Assembly (NCBI GenBank): GCA_036365515.1 | Contig: CM070873.1 | Location: forward strand, 260,373,575-260,437,574 | Direction of reading: 5' to 3' | Source of the DNA: Torymus aiolomorphi | Lineage: Eukaryota; Arthropoda; Insecta; Hymenoptera; Torymidae | DNA: 64,000 nucleotides | In this document: positions 1 to 11,136 of the stretch, piece after piece | How positions within the stretch are numbered: position 1 is the stretch's first letter | Layout of the letters: each line of letters opens with the position of its first letter | Translations under genes and position numbers: made by a program | Notes under the pieces: model-generated | What the model saw: the letters and a program-made list of their open reading frames with translations, nothing else | Database searches by the model: none | Told to the model about the DNA's origin: nothing

Positions 1-1229
1 CCTACATTTATTGCCTACAGTTACATTGCCTATACTTTGTTATCTTATTTGCGAATAAGACACTTTATACTTTGCCTATTTTATTTGAACGCATTTTACG
101 TTCACACCTTTTTCGGTAATCAACTTTTACTTGCGAGTAGAGTTGATTGCATAGACTCTCGAAGTCTTAATTTTCCCTTTTATTTCTTCTCGTTGACAAA
201 TTCTAACAATATAAATAACTCGTACACGTTCATTCGTGCACACGGTATATTGAAGTAAGTTAAAAATCCTCCTAAAATGACCAATTTTAAAGAATTCACT
301 TAATATACGCGACAACAATTATTCCGACGCGCAGGTAAATTTTGTATAACGCCCCATTGATGGCGGTTCGCAGGTTGTAAAACATTTATGGGTTGTACCA
401 TAGAGTATATATTGACGCAACATTTACCTTTCAAGACTCATTCCCATGGAACAATGAGTCATTCTGCGTCCCCGTACTAAAATTTGCAGGGATTAATATT
501 GCGACGTTATAAAATGTTATGGTCTAATTGTGCCTCGAATAGTCCCGTATAAACAGGGAAAAATGGAAAATCTATGTTTCGAAAATTGAGCGCGTCGAGA
601 GTTCGCGATAGTCGGGGGGGAAAAAAAGAGCTAAAAGAGATTTTAAAGTCAACAGAGTAGTTTTATTTATTCAATATTTCCTGCGCACATTAATTCAATG
701 TAAATGCATTGAATTATAAACTGACGTAAGAATAAATTATTACCGTTCGCGTTTTATATGCGTCGTTGGAAGAAACGCAAATAAATTATAGAGCATGCGC
801 GGAAAACACGCTAATTTTAGAAATTAGTAATATGGCATGAATGCTTATTATATATTAAAAATTGTCTACTCCTCTCTATTTATCACTAAATGTCTACTAA
901 AATGATACTAAAAACGACTATCCTCGGATATAACGTACTGCATTATATTTATCTCTCGATCAGAAAAGAAATAACCTCAACAATTCGCGCTCCATAATAT
1001 CCTCCGTACAATCCTCTAATCACAAAACCTCCTTTCGCGTAGTACTCTAAATACCTCCTCATTTACCATTCTCCGCCATAAAATTGCAAAATATCACACG
1101 CCAAGCGCAGCCACGAACATACAGGTATAGGAATAGTGGTGCGTACTATTCCATCGCTCGAAAAAAAATGCGAGTCGCATTTTCGACCAATAACACTTTG
1201 CATCGGCAAGCAGCTGTACGGACACTGCA

Positions 1230-1263
<34 letters not shown>

Positions 1264-2019
1264 CTGCCTGCTGCGCGAGTAATCGAAGTGTTCGAAAATC
1301 GCCGATAAATATTGCACGTACGCATTGCATGCATGCGCTTATGGGAGCTCCGTATATATAGTCCCGGCCAAAAGTTTCGCTGCTCGTCGGCCTTGCGTTA
1401 TATGCCAATATTATTGAAATTAAATTAAAAAGTTGAATAAAGGTATATATGTATGAGAAAATATAAGATTGTCACGTTGCGAGCGGTAATGACTGTTTTC
1501 GAGTGTTGTGCAACGCACGAGCGCGGCTTGTAGCGGGAGATTTTTGTTTTTACCTTTTCGGCGATTATGGTCAATTAAATTGGATTTATTCGACCGATTA
1601 TGTATAGTGGGAGAACGAGTAAGTTTTGTATATAGCGTTGGGTCTTGTGTACTGCGCGTGGGGTATGGAGAATTTAAATTCGAATTAATTTTAAGGAGAG
1701 GAGAATGTGTGCCGGGGATTGGTGATAAAGTGTCGATTTTCGAAGCTCAAAAGAGAATGCTGCAATAAGGAACATTATATTCTACCCAGAATACATTTCG
1801 TACTTAATGCGTGAATGTTCCAAATAGACGTTTATTACAAATAATGTCTTAAAAATTCGAATTACCGTAAAAATACCAAATAAAAGTACATTTCAGACAC
1901 TCTCTCGGTAATTTAATTAACAATTTAATTCGAATTACCCCATAAGATTAAAATTTCCATACAGTAATAAAAAAAAACACCGCAGCATTTCCAAAATCGA
2001 CGCTCCCGATACGATAACT
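1..2019. other. AT-rich intergenic DNA, no gene seen
   Basis: No open frame here has coding character; the short frames present are AT-rich and have no recognisable domain. The only clear local structure is a (CT)n tract at about 1231-1259. From about 2020 the sequence shifts to CpG- and C-rich DNA, which marks the upstream block of the F-box gene. Confidence 0.6.
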
Positions 2020-3604
2020 CTCAAAATGCACCCCGTCCGTTCCTCCCGCACCCCATTTGCAAAATTGCACTCGGCAACACCCGCCGCGCGTTCCCGAGAA
2101 TTTCATCGAAAACCTCACCGCCAAACATTTCCACCACCACCACCAGCTCCACCACCACCAGCTCCACCACTACCGCCGCTATCGACCCCGCTCATCGCTA
2201 AAAATCCCCAAAAATTCCTCTCTCCTTTTCGATTTTCGATCCTCTCTTATACTCCCCCACACATACTGCACTGTACTATCCGAGAGCGAGGGAAAGAGAG
2301 AGAGAGAGCGCTCACCGTGCGTGCGTGCGTGCGCGGAAGGCCCCGCCCCTCCGCGCGAAAACTTAAAAATGCCGCCGCGCCGCGCTCCCGAATCGATATC
2401 CAGCGCACCGGTCACGTGGGTACCCTCACACGGCGACCTCGACCAATCATCACCCGGGTCTCCGCCCCCTTTACTCTCGCCCTCTCTCGGTTACCCCTGG
2501 AACTCCCACGGTACTCGGACTCGGTCGGCATAGAATTGTTCAGTACACACTACTGTGCGCGCAGTGCAGTGCCGATCATCACGCGCACGCATCACGCCGT
2601 CGCCGCAGCGGCGCGCGTTTTGTCCCACTCCTTTTTCTCCACCTCCCACAGCTCTACTCGCTGCTGCTTCGGCTGCACTCTCTGGCGCGAGCGCTTGGAT
2701 ACACGGCCAGTCAGTCTGCGGCTGGAAGCGCGTCCGTTCGGTTCGCCCGACCCGCTTTCTCTCTGCCGGCCTCCTCCTCCTCCTCCCCCTTCTACACTCG
2801 CTCTTCGAGTGTATGTGTGTGTGCACCGTAGAGTGAGAGAGTGAGAGACACGGACAGTCGAGAGAAGGTCTGGCAGGAGAGTGGACACGTATAGAGTAGT
2901 GTATACCATAGTAGACACTTATGCACATCGCTGTTCCGTTTCTTGGTCTTGTGTGCGCGTGCATCAAGAGATAAGAGAGCCCAGCGTGTACCTCATATAT
3001 ACATAGAGAATTGTACAACGAGAGAGGTATCGGAAGTTGTACGAGCAGCAGGCACGCGACTCACGACGACGGCGCACCTAGACACTTTCCGCACAGTATT
3101 TTCTTTTTTCCGCCTCTATCTACCACGGTATACCACTTTATAATATATACCCAAGTGCGCGATTATTCTCATCCGTTTCCGTGTTATCGTCATCTCGCAG
3201 TGTGCTCCGATCTAACCGCGCGCGCGCAAGAGAGAGAGAGGCGCTTCGTGGACTCTGCACGAAGAAGAAGACGAAGGCCGTCGTCTTATACGTGTAGAGA
3301 GAAAGGGACAGCGTCATATACATGTGTTTTTTTCGAGGTTATACCCGCCGCTGCAGGAGCCTTGATGCGACGCAAACGCCGCCCGAAGTGCTCCTCCGCT
3401 GCCGACACTAGTCAACAGTAGCGACTGTGCGTGTGCCGCGTCGTGTGTGTCACAGTATATAGTTGCCCCGCCGCTAGCAGCCGCTCTCTGCTCGTGTGTG
3501 TGCGTGCGTGTGCACTATCTGTGCTTTTCCTTTCACGCACTCATTCCCCCGAATTCCCTCCATCCTTCCTCCTCCTTCTCTCCTCTTCTCCCCCCTCGCG
3601 GCAT

Positions 3605-3640
<36 letters not shown>

Positions 3641-3926
3641 CTACTCGCCACACGCTATAGAGTCGGCACAAAAATCGCGCCGCAGCGGGAGCAGCACAGT
3701 GTGAGAGGAAGTAGCATGCCGAGGAGGCGGAGCACACGCCGTAGCGGCAGCATCTGCTCCTCTTAAGAGAGGCCCTTGTGCGAACTCACACACAGACCCA
3801 TACTAGTATAGTTTTGCGTGTGAGGGAAGAAAAAGAAGCAGAGAAGCACCTGAGATCACGCTGCTGCCCACGTGCTCGTCAAAGGGTACGCCCGTGGCGT
3901 CGGGGACGTCGCGCTAGGTATAAGGC
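2020..3926 (+). promoter_or_regulatory. CpG/GA-rich upstream and probable 5' leader region of the FBXL14/Ppa gene
   Basis: This block directly precedes the F-box coding frame and is much richer in CpG and in pyrimidine/purine tracts than the DNA before it. It carries GA runs at about 2293-2308 and 3609-3636, C-rich CCACCA runs near 2130-2180 and TG/CA runs. Open frames exist in several phases on both strands, but they are made of Ser/Arg/Pro/His/Cys low complexity and look like by-products of the simple repeats. A promoter and 5' untranslated leader most likely lie here. I cannot place the transcription start, and I see no convincing TATA plus initiator pair. GA runs could bind GAGA-type factors, as is known in flies, but that is inference. 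Confidence 0.5.
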
Positions 3927-5864
3927 ATGGAAGACGCTGGCCTGCAGCCTCTTCAGTATCCGCAGTACCATCAGCCACAGCAGCAGCAGCCGTTAGTAAT
4001 CCATCAGCAGTCAGGGAGTCAGCAGCAGTCCGCACAGCAACAGCAGCAGCCGCTGATGACGAAGCTGTCGGGGCTGACGTCGGGCCACGGCACGACGACG
4101 CTGATTCACCGGTCCGGGCATTGCTACCAGCTGCACCGGCCCCACCTGGCCGTACAACCGCCGCCGTCGGTCGCCGAGACGCCGTCGTCGGGCCGGCCGC
4201 GCAAGCTCCTCAAGACGGACCACCACCACCACTCGCCCCTGGACCATTCGCCCGCCGCGACGCTGGAGGCCGCCGTTGTAGTCGCCGCTGACGCTGGCTC
4301 TCAACAGCAGCAGCAGCAGCAGCATCAGCAGCAGCAGCTTCAGCAGCAGCAGCTTCAGCAGCAGCAGCTCCACCACCATCATCTTCAGCAGCAGACGAAT
4401 CTCCTGCTGCTGCAGCAGACCCTTCACCACCACCACCACCAGCACCATCGCCAGCACGACAGCCACCATCACCAGGTGGTACCGAGCATCACGCACCTGC
4501 AGGATGGCCTCTACAGGCAGCAGCATCTGCCGCTGCAGCGCAGCAAGCCCGTCAGGCAGCAGTCCACCACGAGCACCCACGTGTCCAGACTCTACCCGGA
4601 GATCCTGGCGCTGGTCTTCAGCAAGCTGGACGTCAGGGACAAGGGCCGAGCGGCCCAGGTGTGCGTCTCGTGGCGCGAGGCCGCCTACCACAGGAGCGCC
4701 TGGCGAGGAGTCGAGGCGCGGCTGCACCTGCGCAGCACCGCCCACGGCTGCAAGCACAGCGGCGCCGTCTTCCAGTGCCTGGAGAAGCGCGGCATCAAGC
4801 GCGTCCAGGTGCTGTCGCTGACGATGAGGCGCGGCCTCGTCGACGTCTTCCGCGGCATCCCCAAGCTCCAGTCGCTCAATCTCTCCGGCTGCTACAACAT
4901 GTCGGACTCGGGCCTGAACTCGGCCCTCAGCACGGCCTACCCCTCGCTGACCGAGCTCAACCTCAGCCTCTGCAACCACATTACCTACGCGAGCCTCGAG
5001 AAGATCGCCCAGTGTCTGAAGAACCTGGAGACACTGGAGCTCGGCGGCTGTCGGAACATCTCGAACAAGGGCCTTGCGGTGATCGCTAGGGGCCTGAAGA
5101 AGCTCAAGAGGCTGGACCTGAGGAGCTGCTGGCTCGTGTCCGACGAGGGTATCGGTTACCTGGCGCGCGGCCGCGTTTACCAGAGCAACTCCGACTCCCC
5201 CTCGTCCACTAGCTCCAGCCACAGCGACAGCAGTAGCAGCAGCAGCAGCAGCAGCACCGGCAACGAGTCGTACGACGGCGGCCTGGCCCTGGAGCACCTC
5301 GGGCTGCAGGACTGCCAGAGGCTCGGCGACGAGGGCCTGCTGCACATATCCCTCGGCCTTGCCAACAGTCTCAAGTCCATCAACCTGTCCTTCTGCGTCC
5401 TCATCACGGACTACGGCATGAAGCACATTGCCAAGATCACGAGTCTGCGCGAGCTCGACCTGCGCTCCTGCGACATATCGCCGATCGGCATGGCCTACCT
5501 AGCCGAGGGCGGCTCGCGCATCTCCAGCCTCGACGTCAGCTTCTGCGACAAGATCGGCGACCAGGCGCTCCAGCATATCAGCCAGGGCCTCTTCAATCTC
5601 AAGAGCCTCAGCCTGTCGGCCTGCCCGATCACCGACGAGGGCATCTCCAAGATCGCCAAGACGCAGCATGACCTCGAGACCCTCCACATCGGCCAGTGCA
5701 GCCAGCTGACCGACAAGTCGGTCTTCACTATCGTCGATAGCATGCCACGGCTGCGCTGCATCGACCTCTACGGCTGCACGCGCATCACCAAGAACGGCCT
5801 CGAGAGGATCTGGAAGCTGCCGCTGGTCTCCCTCAACCTCGGCCTCTGGCAGGAGCGCCTGTGA
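3927..5864 (+). CDS. Ppa: F-box/LRR protein, FBXL14 / Partner of paired homologue
   Basis: The predicted protein of 645 residues is the substrate-recognition subunit of an SCF (Skp1-Cullin1-F-box) E3 ubiquitin ligase. Fly Ppa drives turnover of the Paired transcription factor, and vertebrate FBXL14 targets Snail-family factors. Residues 1-210 are low complexity: Gln-rich at 16-41, poly-Gln near 125-147, and His runs near 99-102 and 167-183. The F-box lies at about 218-262 (start RLYPEILALVFSKLDVRDKG). Leucine-rich repeats of the Cys-containing type fill about 290-640, with repeats such as LQSLNLSGC, LTELNLSLC, LETLELGGC, LKRLDLRSC, LKSINLSFC, LRELDLRSC and LRCIDLYGC. The C-terminal end (NGLERIWKLP then LNLGLW) matches the family end. 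A Ser-rich insertion at about 420-445 splits the repeat array where human FBXL14 has only a short linker. The start is secure: an in-frame TAA lies at 3921-3923, and the ATG sits in GGCATGG. The frame is one exon. Family assignment is firm; orthology to fly Ppa is very likely. The product probably acts in nucleus and cytosol. Confidence 0.95.
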   Translation: MEDAGLQPLQYPQYHQPQQQQPLVIHQQSGSQQQSAQQQQQPLMTKLSGLTSGHGTTTLIHRSGHCYQLHRPHLAVQPPPSVAETPSSGRPRKLLKTDHHHHSPLDHSPAATLEAAVVVAADAGSQQQQQQQHQQQQLQQQQLQQQQLHHHHLQQQTNLLLLQQTLHHHHHQHHRQHDSHHHQVVPSITHLQDGLYRQQHLPLQRSKPVRQQSTTSTHVSRLYPEILALVFSKLDVRDKGRAAQVCVSWREAAYHRSAWRGVEARLHLRSTAHGCKHSGAVFQCLEKRGIKRVQVLSLTMRRGLVDVFRGIPKLQSLNLSGCYNMSDSGLNSALSTAYPSLTELNLSLCNHITYASLEKIAQCLKNLETLELGGCRNISNKGLAVIARGLKKLKRLDLRSCWLVSDEGIGYLARGRVYQSNSDSPSSTSSSHSDSSSSSSSSSTGNESYDGGLALEHLGLQDCQRLGDEGLLHISLGLANSLKSINLSFCVLITDYGMKHIAKITSLRELDLRSCDISPIGMAYLAEGGSRISSLDVSFCDKIGDQALQHISQGLFNLKSLSLSACPITDEGISKIAKTQHDLETLHIGQCSQLTDKSVFTIVDSMPRLRCIDLYGCTRITKNGLERIWKLPLVSLNLGLWQERL

Positions 5865-5939
5865 TAGCACTTCTTCGTTGATACTCGCCGATAGCAGCAC
5901 CAGCAGCAGCAGCAGCGGCTGAGGAGCTTTGCAGCCACG

Positions 5940-6008
5940 GTGAGTGTGCGACTGTGAATCTCCCCGGCGTTGTTAGCGATGACGTCGCGGTTTTTTTTTT
6001 CTGTACAG
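5940..6008 (+). other. probable 69-nt intron in the 3' UTR
   Basis: A strong donor (CACG|GTGAGTGTG, GT at 5940-5941) is followed 69 nt later by a T-run acceptor (ten T, then CTGTACAG, AG at 6007-6008). The size is typical of short insect introns. The exon junction would lie 75 nt downstream of the stop codon at 5864. The coding frame itself has no internal donor that would be needed for the family fold, so this intron would be confined to the untranslated region. Confidence 0.5.
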
Positions 6009-6786
6009 AACCTGCATATATATATATATATAATATAGGTGGTTGCGCCCTGTGAGCGGCGTTTTATACGCGGCAGGAGTGAAAGAGAGTGAGTGAGAGA
6101 GAATGTATTTGGGAAAGTAATTGTTCCATAACGAACGAAATTGTTTGTTTTGATAATGAATCCCCTGGCGCTGACATGCCGCGTGTACACGTACGTACAT
6201 ACGTACGCGCAGGCGTGCGAGCGAGCGAGCGAGCGAGCGCACTAACCGAATTTTCCGATGATAGCGTTAATGAATTATTTCGATTATGAACTAATTGACC
6301 TACCTTTATTTTTTAACAATGGGGATGGTACATTAAGCGATTGAATACCCTTGAACAGAGTCATATTGTAATGCAATATCGTTTCGTTATTATTATTTCT
6401 TTTTTTTATATATATATATTCTTCGCTGCCGTCGTGGCAGTCGGCTTTATTAACGCCGTTCGTTTACGTAATGACGCGCCCCTGCGGAAGTAAGTTATAG
6501 ACGCGGCGATGGTACCGAGCAATGGTTAATAGGATTTAACACTATTACTCCTCCGCCTTCTTCGTATTTTTTTTTTTTTTTTTTTTTTTTTTGAAGGAAA
6601 GACTCGACATGATGTAAACAGAGACACACACATACACAGTTGTTGTTTCTGTGGCGAGGAGTATATATTTTTTTGTTCGTTGCTGAATAACGCTTATATT
6701 ATTATATGAACGATTATAATTTGTATTTGATATAGTGAAGAATCAAATGGTTTCGTTGTGCCAAAGTACTGTGATATTGTTAAGAC

Positions 6787-6794
6787 TGTAAATA
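6787..6794 (+). promoter_or_regulatory. Pumilio-type TGTAAATA element in the 3' UTR
   Basis: The octamer TGTAAATA matches the known core of Pumilio/Nanos response elements. It lies on the sense strand of the presumed FBXL14/Ppa 3' UTR about 160 nt before the poly(A) signals. One octamer can occur by chance in AT-rich DNA, so function is only suggested. Confidence 0.3.
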
Positions 6795-6952
6795 TTCGTT
6801 ACTCCATTGTACATACTAGGTTTAAATTTTAGGAAATTCAATGATATAACAAATTTTTTACTCATTTTAGGCATTCGAAATTCGAACGTTACTAAGTTTT
6901 GCTCGACGATGTACTCAAAAACGACTTCTGGAAAAAAAAAAATATTTTGTTA

Positions 6953-6962
6953 AATAAATAAA
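6953..6962 (+). terminator. overlapping poly(A) signals (AATAAATAAA)
   Basis: Two overlapping AATAAA hexamers lie about 1.1 kb after the F-box stop codon, with T- and GT-rich sequence after them. They are the first canonical hexamers in the right place to end this transcript. A longer isoform is not excluded. Confidence 0.5.
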
Positions 6963-9033
6963 TGTTGTATAAAACATTAGATAAACGATCTTTTTGATTT
7001 GACATTACCCTATTTCCAAATTATTATTATTCTTAAGCTTATATTAATTAATAAAGAAGCTTTATACGTAAAAGTAATTCGATGCGCATGCAAATCTTTA
7101 TTTACAGAAAATTTACTCACTAATAATAGCATAATTAAAAATACATTTAGAATAATCTCAACTGCACGATGTTTGATCTTCCACGCGAATTTCAGCTATA
7201 AAGTTACTTAATTAAAAACGAAATTTTTCTATCATTAAAGAAAATTTAAAAGCTTCGTTTAATTACTTTCAGTTAATATCAAATTTAAAAATCTAATTAC
7301 GATAACACTATATGTACCGACCAAGAGAAAAATTAAAAGTCCAAACTTGAAACCGCACTGTTCACCTCCACTCCTCCATATCTGTACACCCATCCTCGCA
7401 CAAACGTACACCTACACCTATATAATACACACAACTACCCGCACTCGCAACTATATATCCACGAACAACGGGCGCAAATACCTCGCTCCATAAAAATATT
7501 TCCCGCGCCGTTCAGATACGCCGATATAAACTAATTAACACTCCGAAGAACCGTACGACCGCGCAAAAACTCTCTCTCCCATCCCAACCATTCGCACACG
7601 TACACATACACACAAACAGACGCACGTACCGTATACATATATGCACACCAAACGTTAGGAATATAATTGGGCAGCGTCGAAAAAGCGGCGACCAAAAAAG
7701 CGCGTAATACGAATGACAAAAAAGACGTACAGGCGGAAGAATCTCCCTCCGCGCGCGAAAAATCGGCCCGCGCCATTGCGTGTATAGAGAGAAAACGGCT
7801 CACGGTAATTAGAGCTTCGTTATACACGGAAATAAACAAGCACCTCGCTACCGATAAACTCGTACTATGTTGTGTGTGTGTGTGTGTCCTGTGTGCATAC
7901 GTGGGTAAACGATATCGCCAGCACAACAACGTTTTTCTTCCTTCCTCTCTTTTTTCACCCTGTCAATATGCACGTTTTTTCGGCCATATCCCCCTTGCTC
8001 TTAATTTTTCTGGCCTGCGCGATTATTAATCGGTTTCGCCTGCGATATGCCTGTGTTCCTCTGTCGGTGGCGAATTCCGCAGAGCCAGCGATGGGTGCGA
8101 ACGGGATTACGCGCGAGATCGCGTTAGGTACGCGCGGATGGAGTGTAAACTTATTTCGGGGGCGATGTAATTGCGGATTTTGGGGAGGGCGCGAATTTGT
8201 GGGTCATATGTCCAGGGAAAGATGAAAGTTGAAGAGAGCTATGAGGATTGGTTCGAAGGTAAATTAATATGCGTTGTTGAAGAATGTTTGCGAAGACATA
8301 GTTTTATATGTACGAGTTTCGTGGAAACGCGTATAGCTTTTTTTTCAATTATTTTTTCTTCGAAAGACTAACAAGACGCAACCTTTGAAAACAATGACTC
8401 TTTTGATTAAAAATAACAGGGATCGATCGACGCCTCTATTTTTTTTATTGTTTTTCGCGAAAAATGCGTACATTCTTTAGTTTCAAAAGTATTTCATTAA
8501 TTGAGTTTTTCATTGTTCCTCACTCGCTATCTCGTACTCTCTTTTCTACGTTAATAAGAAATTTTTTACATGCGAGTATAATAGTAATAATCACAATAAC
8601 AATGCTATTCCATTCATCGCGCAATTCTATATAGTATCATAGCGAGTCCATAGCTAGAACCATATTACAACACACGCCCCGCGCCTCGCTTTATATATAA
8701 AAATACATGTACAATCCTTAATGAAAATCCAAAGTTGAGCAACGCTCAGCGCCATAACGTTTATTTCCACTTAAATATTCCGTAAAATGCGATTTTATGA
8801 AAGAAACGCGCGGCAAAGCCGATTAACAATCGTAAACAGTCCGCACCGAAACATCAATAGTGATTACCGTTTCGCAACCCACACGCACACATACACAGCA
8901 CCGCCGCGCGCATCGTCTCCGTATGGTATAAACACAAAGAAACGCGAAACCGTTTGGAAAATTTCACGCTATTAAGTAGCACATATTGTTACGTATATGG
9001 AAGACGATGGAGCGCATGAAAAATGAATAAGTT
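6963..9033. other. gene-free stretch
   Basis: The first ~400 bases are strongly AT-rich; then CA- and GA-type low-complexity sequence appears with a short GT run near 7869-7887. A short frame from an ATG at 7968 begins with a hydrophobic stretch but has no other support. Nothing else recognisable. Confidence 0.5.
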
Positions 9034-9083
9034 GAGTAAAAAATATGCAACGACCCGGGCTCTGACCACTGAGCTATCGTTAC
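9034..9083 (-). repeat. truncated tRNA-like hairpin (acceptor stem plus D arm)
   Basis: Read on the minus strand, 9083-9077 (GTAACGA) pairs over 7 positions with 9053-9047 (TCGTTGC), one pair being a G-T wobble. Between them lie TA, GCTC, an AGTGGTCA loop and GAGC, a perfect tRNA D arm with an A-box-like sequence, then CCGGG. The anticodon and T arms are absent, and a run of six T follows. With no B box it is not a working tRNA gene. It looks like a deleted tRNA pseudogene or the head of a tRNA-derived SINE. Confidence 0.5.
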
Positions 9084-9860
9084 GAGGCTTGCTCGAAAGC
9101 TTACAGCGCGCATCTTCTTCTTTTCATTGTGCTGACGAGTCAGAGCTCAGATGGCAGCCAAGCTGAGCTCGTGACAATATACACGCGGATTTGATTTCAC
9201 GTCGCTTTTTCCACGGACGCGAGTCACTGAAAACCCCGTTTTTTTTATTACCCTCCGTCCGACCTTCTGCGCACATTTTTATTATTCGCGCGCATCGAAG
9301 TGCATTCGGCGAGTGAATCAAAACATCGGCGTCGCTCCGATGAATCGCGCCCACGGTCTCGCACACAAAAAAAAAAAGAAGAAACCCTCTAGTTACCTTT
9401 ATACCTACCTTCAAAAACAAAAAAAATTCTACCTATGTACACGTGTCCTGCATTTTCCGGGCGATTATTCAGCAACCATTCTTCAAAAACCACTATACTA
9501 CGCTGAAAAACGCATTCCACCGGCGGTACGTACATACGCGGGCCTCGTAAAAGTTGCACAATGAAAACCCGTAAAAAACAGAAGAAATCTTTGCGCAAAT
9601 AGCAGCAGTCATACGGCCGTCGGCTATACCTCCATACAAATTTGCTTTAACGCGTCGCGTCGTCCGCGTGAAGGCGTGGGAATTGGGAGAAAATCAACCA
9701 TCCGCGGGGGTGTGTGTATGTGTGCACTACACCAAGAAAAAACCGCTGCCAATTCATTGGTCCGTGGCTTCCTCAAACTTAATTTGCTAATTCCTATAAT
9801 TAATTTTTAATAAGAAAATTTATAATTTTTGCAACAATTTATTACATAATTATAATTAAA

Positions 9861-10053
9861 TTACAGATTATAGCTATTTACATTCTGCATTATCATGATT
9901 TTTCTCAAAAAAATTGACCATTTAGTTTGGGAGTTATAAGAATTATAAGCTTTTATAAAAAAAAAACACTTTTTGTTAATAACAAAAGAACCGTGATAGC
10001 TAGATTTTTTAGAAAATATAGGTATTTTAATTCTCTTTCGAATGCTACCCATC
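9861..10053 (+). repeat. direct repeat copy A (~190 bp)
   Basis: This segment is repeated at 10494-10688. Shared blocks include TTACAGATTATA at the start, a CATGATTTTTCTCAAAA block, AACAAAAGAACCGTGATAGC and TAGGTATTTTAATTCTCTTT, with small insertions and substitutions between them. It is AT-rich and has no coding frame of note. It is probably part of a dispersed repeat family. Confidence 0.65.
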
Positions 10054-10141
10054 CGATTCAGATACATAGAGCCGTTCACGAGAAATTACGATTTAAAAAA
10101 AAGGTTAAAATAGTATATTTCGATACAAGTTCGTAAGTGTT

Positions 10142-10281
10142 GATTCTAGCACGAGTGTGAGATTTGTACAATCACACGAGTATAGAATTATCTTTCGCAC
10201 GTGTATCGAACGATATTTTTCGATACGGGGCGTAAAAGTGATTTTAAAAAATTATGGAATGTGTAAAATCGCATTTTACGC
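10142..10281. repeat. pair of imperfect palindromes between the direct repeats
   Basis: At 10142-10160 and 10172-10189 the sequences GATTCTAGCACGAGTGTGA and TCACACGAGTATAGAATT form an imperfect inverted repeat. A second inverted repeat pairs 10230-10246 with 10264-10281 around GCGTAAAA/TTTTACGC. A motif of the form TTTCGATAC also recurs at about 10118 and 10217. No gene is seen here. Confidence 0.4.
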
Positions 10282-10493
10282 ATACTGTATATTTAACCTC
10301 AAATATCTCTGAAATTTATGGACCAATCATTTTTCCCAAAGAACTCAACCGAGAACTATCCGAAATCTACCTCTACAAAGAATTTTGAAGCGATTAAGTC
10401 AATTTTATTCCGTAATCGTTGGACATACAAAACTCATTTTTTCATTTTTCAATTTTTTCCTCAAAAACTAACCAACAGAATGAATTCAAATTT

Positions 10494-10688
10494 TTACAGA
10501 TTATATGTATTTATATTTTGCAATTTCATGATTTTTCTCAAAAAAATTGACCGTTTAGTTTTGGAGTTATAAGCTTTAAAAAAAACACGTTTTCGTTAAT
10601 AACAAAAGAACCGTGATAGCTAAAAAATTTGTTTTCTTTAGAAAATATAGGTATTTTAATTCTCTTTCGACCGCTATCCATTCGATTA
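10494..10688 (+). repeat. direct repeat copy B (~190 bp)
   Basis: Second copy of the repeat at 9861-10053 in the same orientation, about 440 bp downstream of it. It shares the same ordered conserved blocks and differs by small insertions after CCGTGATAGC and by scattered substitutions. Confidence 0.65.
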
Positions 10689-11094
10689 AAATATCTCGAT
10701 CATATCATTAAAAAAAAGCAAGAATAAATTTTGAGAAAATCGAAAATTCGAAATAAAACAAAAACGCATCGACCTAATCATAAAAACGGATTTTTGATCC
10801 GCAATCACACAAAAAAAAACAAAAAAAAATGAGACCTGTCCGCTTAAAATCGATCGAGTAGAAGCTGAGAGCCAGGCGTACACACACGCACGCACGCACG
10901 CACACACACCCACACTCACGTACACACACACATACATCCATACAGACATTTTTCAAAAACCATGTATTTCGATTCTTAACACCTCGGAAAACAAAACCAA
11001 AACACAACAAAAAACAACAAAAAAAAAACAATAACATGTTTTTACAACAACTCAAAAAATTACTATCACAAACCTTCCTCTAGGAGGAAGCAAA

Positions 11095-11136
<42 letters not shown>

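Larger units (their letters stand above)
5865..6962 (+). other. probable 3' untranslated region of the FBXL14/Ppa gene
   Basis: The region follows the TGA stop (5862-5864, with TAG immediately after) and ends at overlapping AATAAA signals at 6953-6962. It becomes steadily more AT-rich. Visible elements are a probable short intron (5940-6008), a TA run at about 6017-6032, a (GCGA)n run at about 6217-6240, a T run at about 6568-6592 and a Pumilio-type TGTAAATA at 6787-6794. No other coding frame is convincing. The exact cleavage site cannot be read from sequence alone. Confidence 0.55.

Noticed and set aside
2026..2844. 272-residue frame upstream of the F-box gene
   Set aside because: Composed of Pro/Ser/Arg/Thr low complexity with competing frames in other phases and strands; better explained as C- and CpG-rich leader DNA.
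4011..5426. 471-residue open frame antisense to the F-box gene
   Set aside because: It is the shadow of a GC-rich coding strand; its sequence is a monotonous Val/Ala/Leu/Arg mix with no domain.
7968..8225. 86-residue frame beginning with a hydrophobic, signal-like segment
   Set aside because: The hydrophobic start is short, the rest has no motif, cysteine pattern or homologue I recognise, and there is no promoter or splice support.
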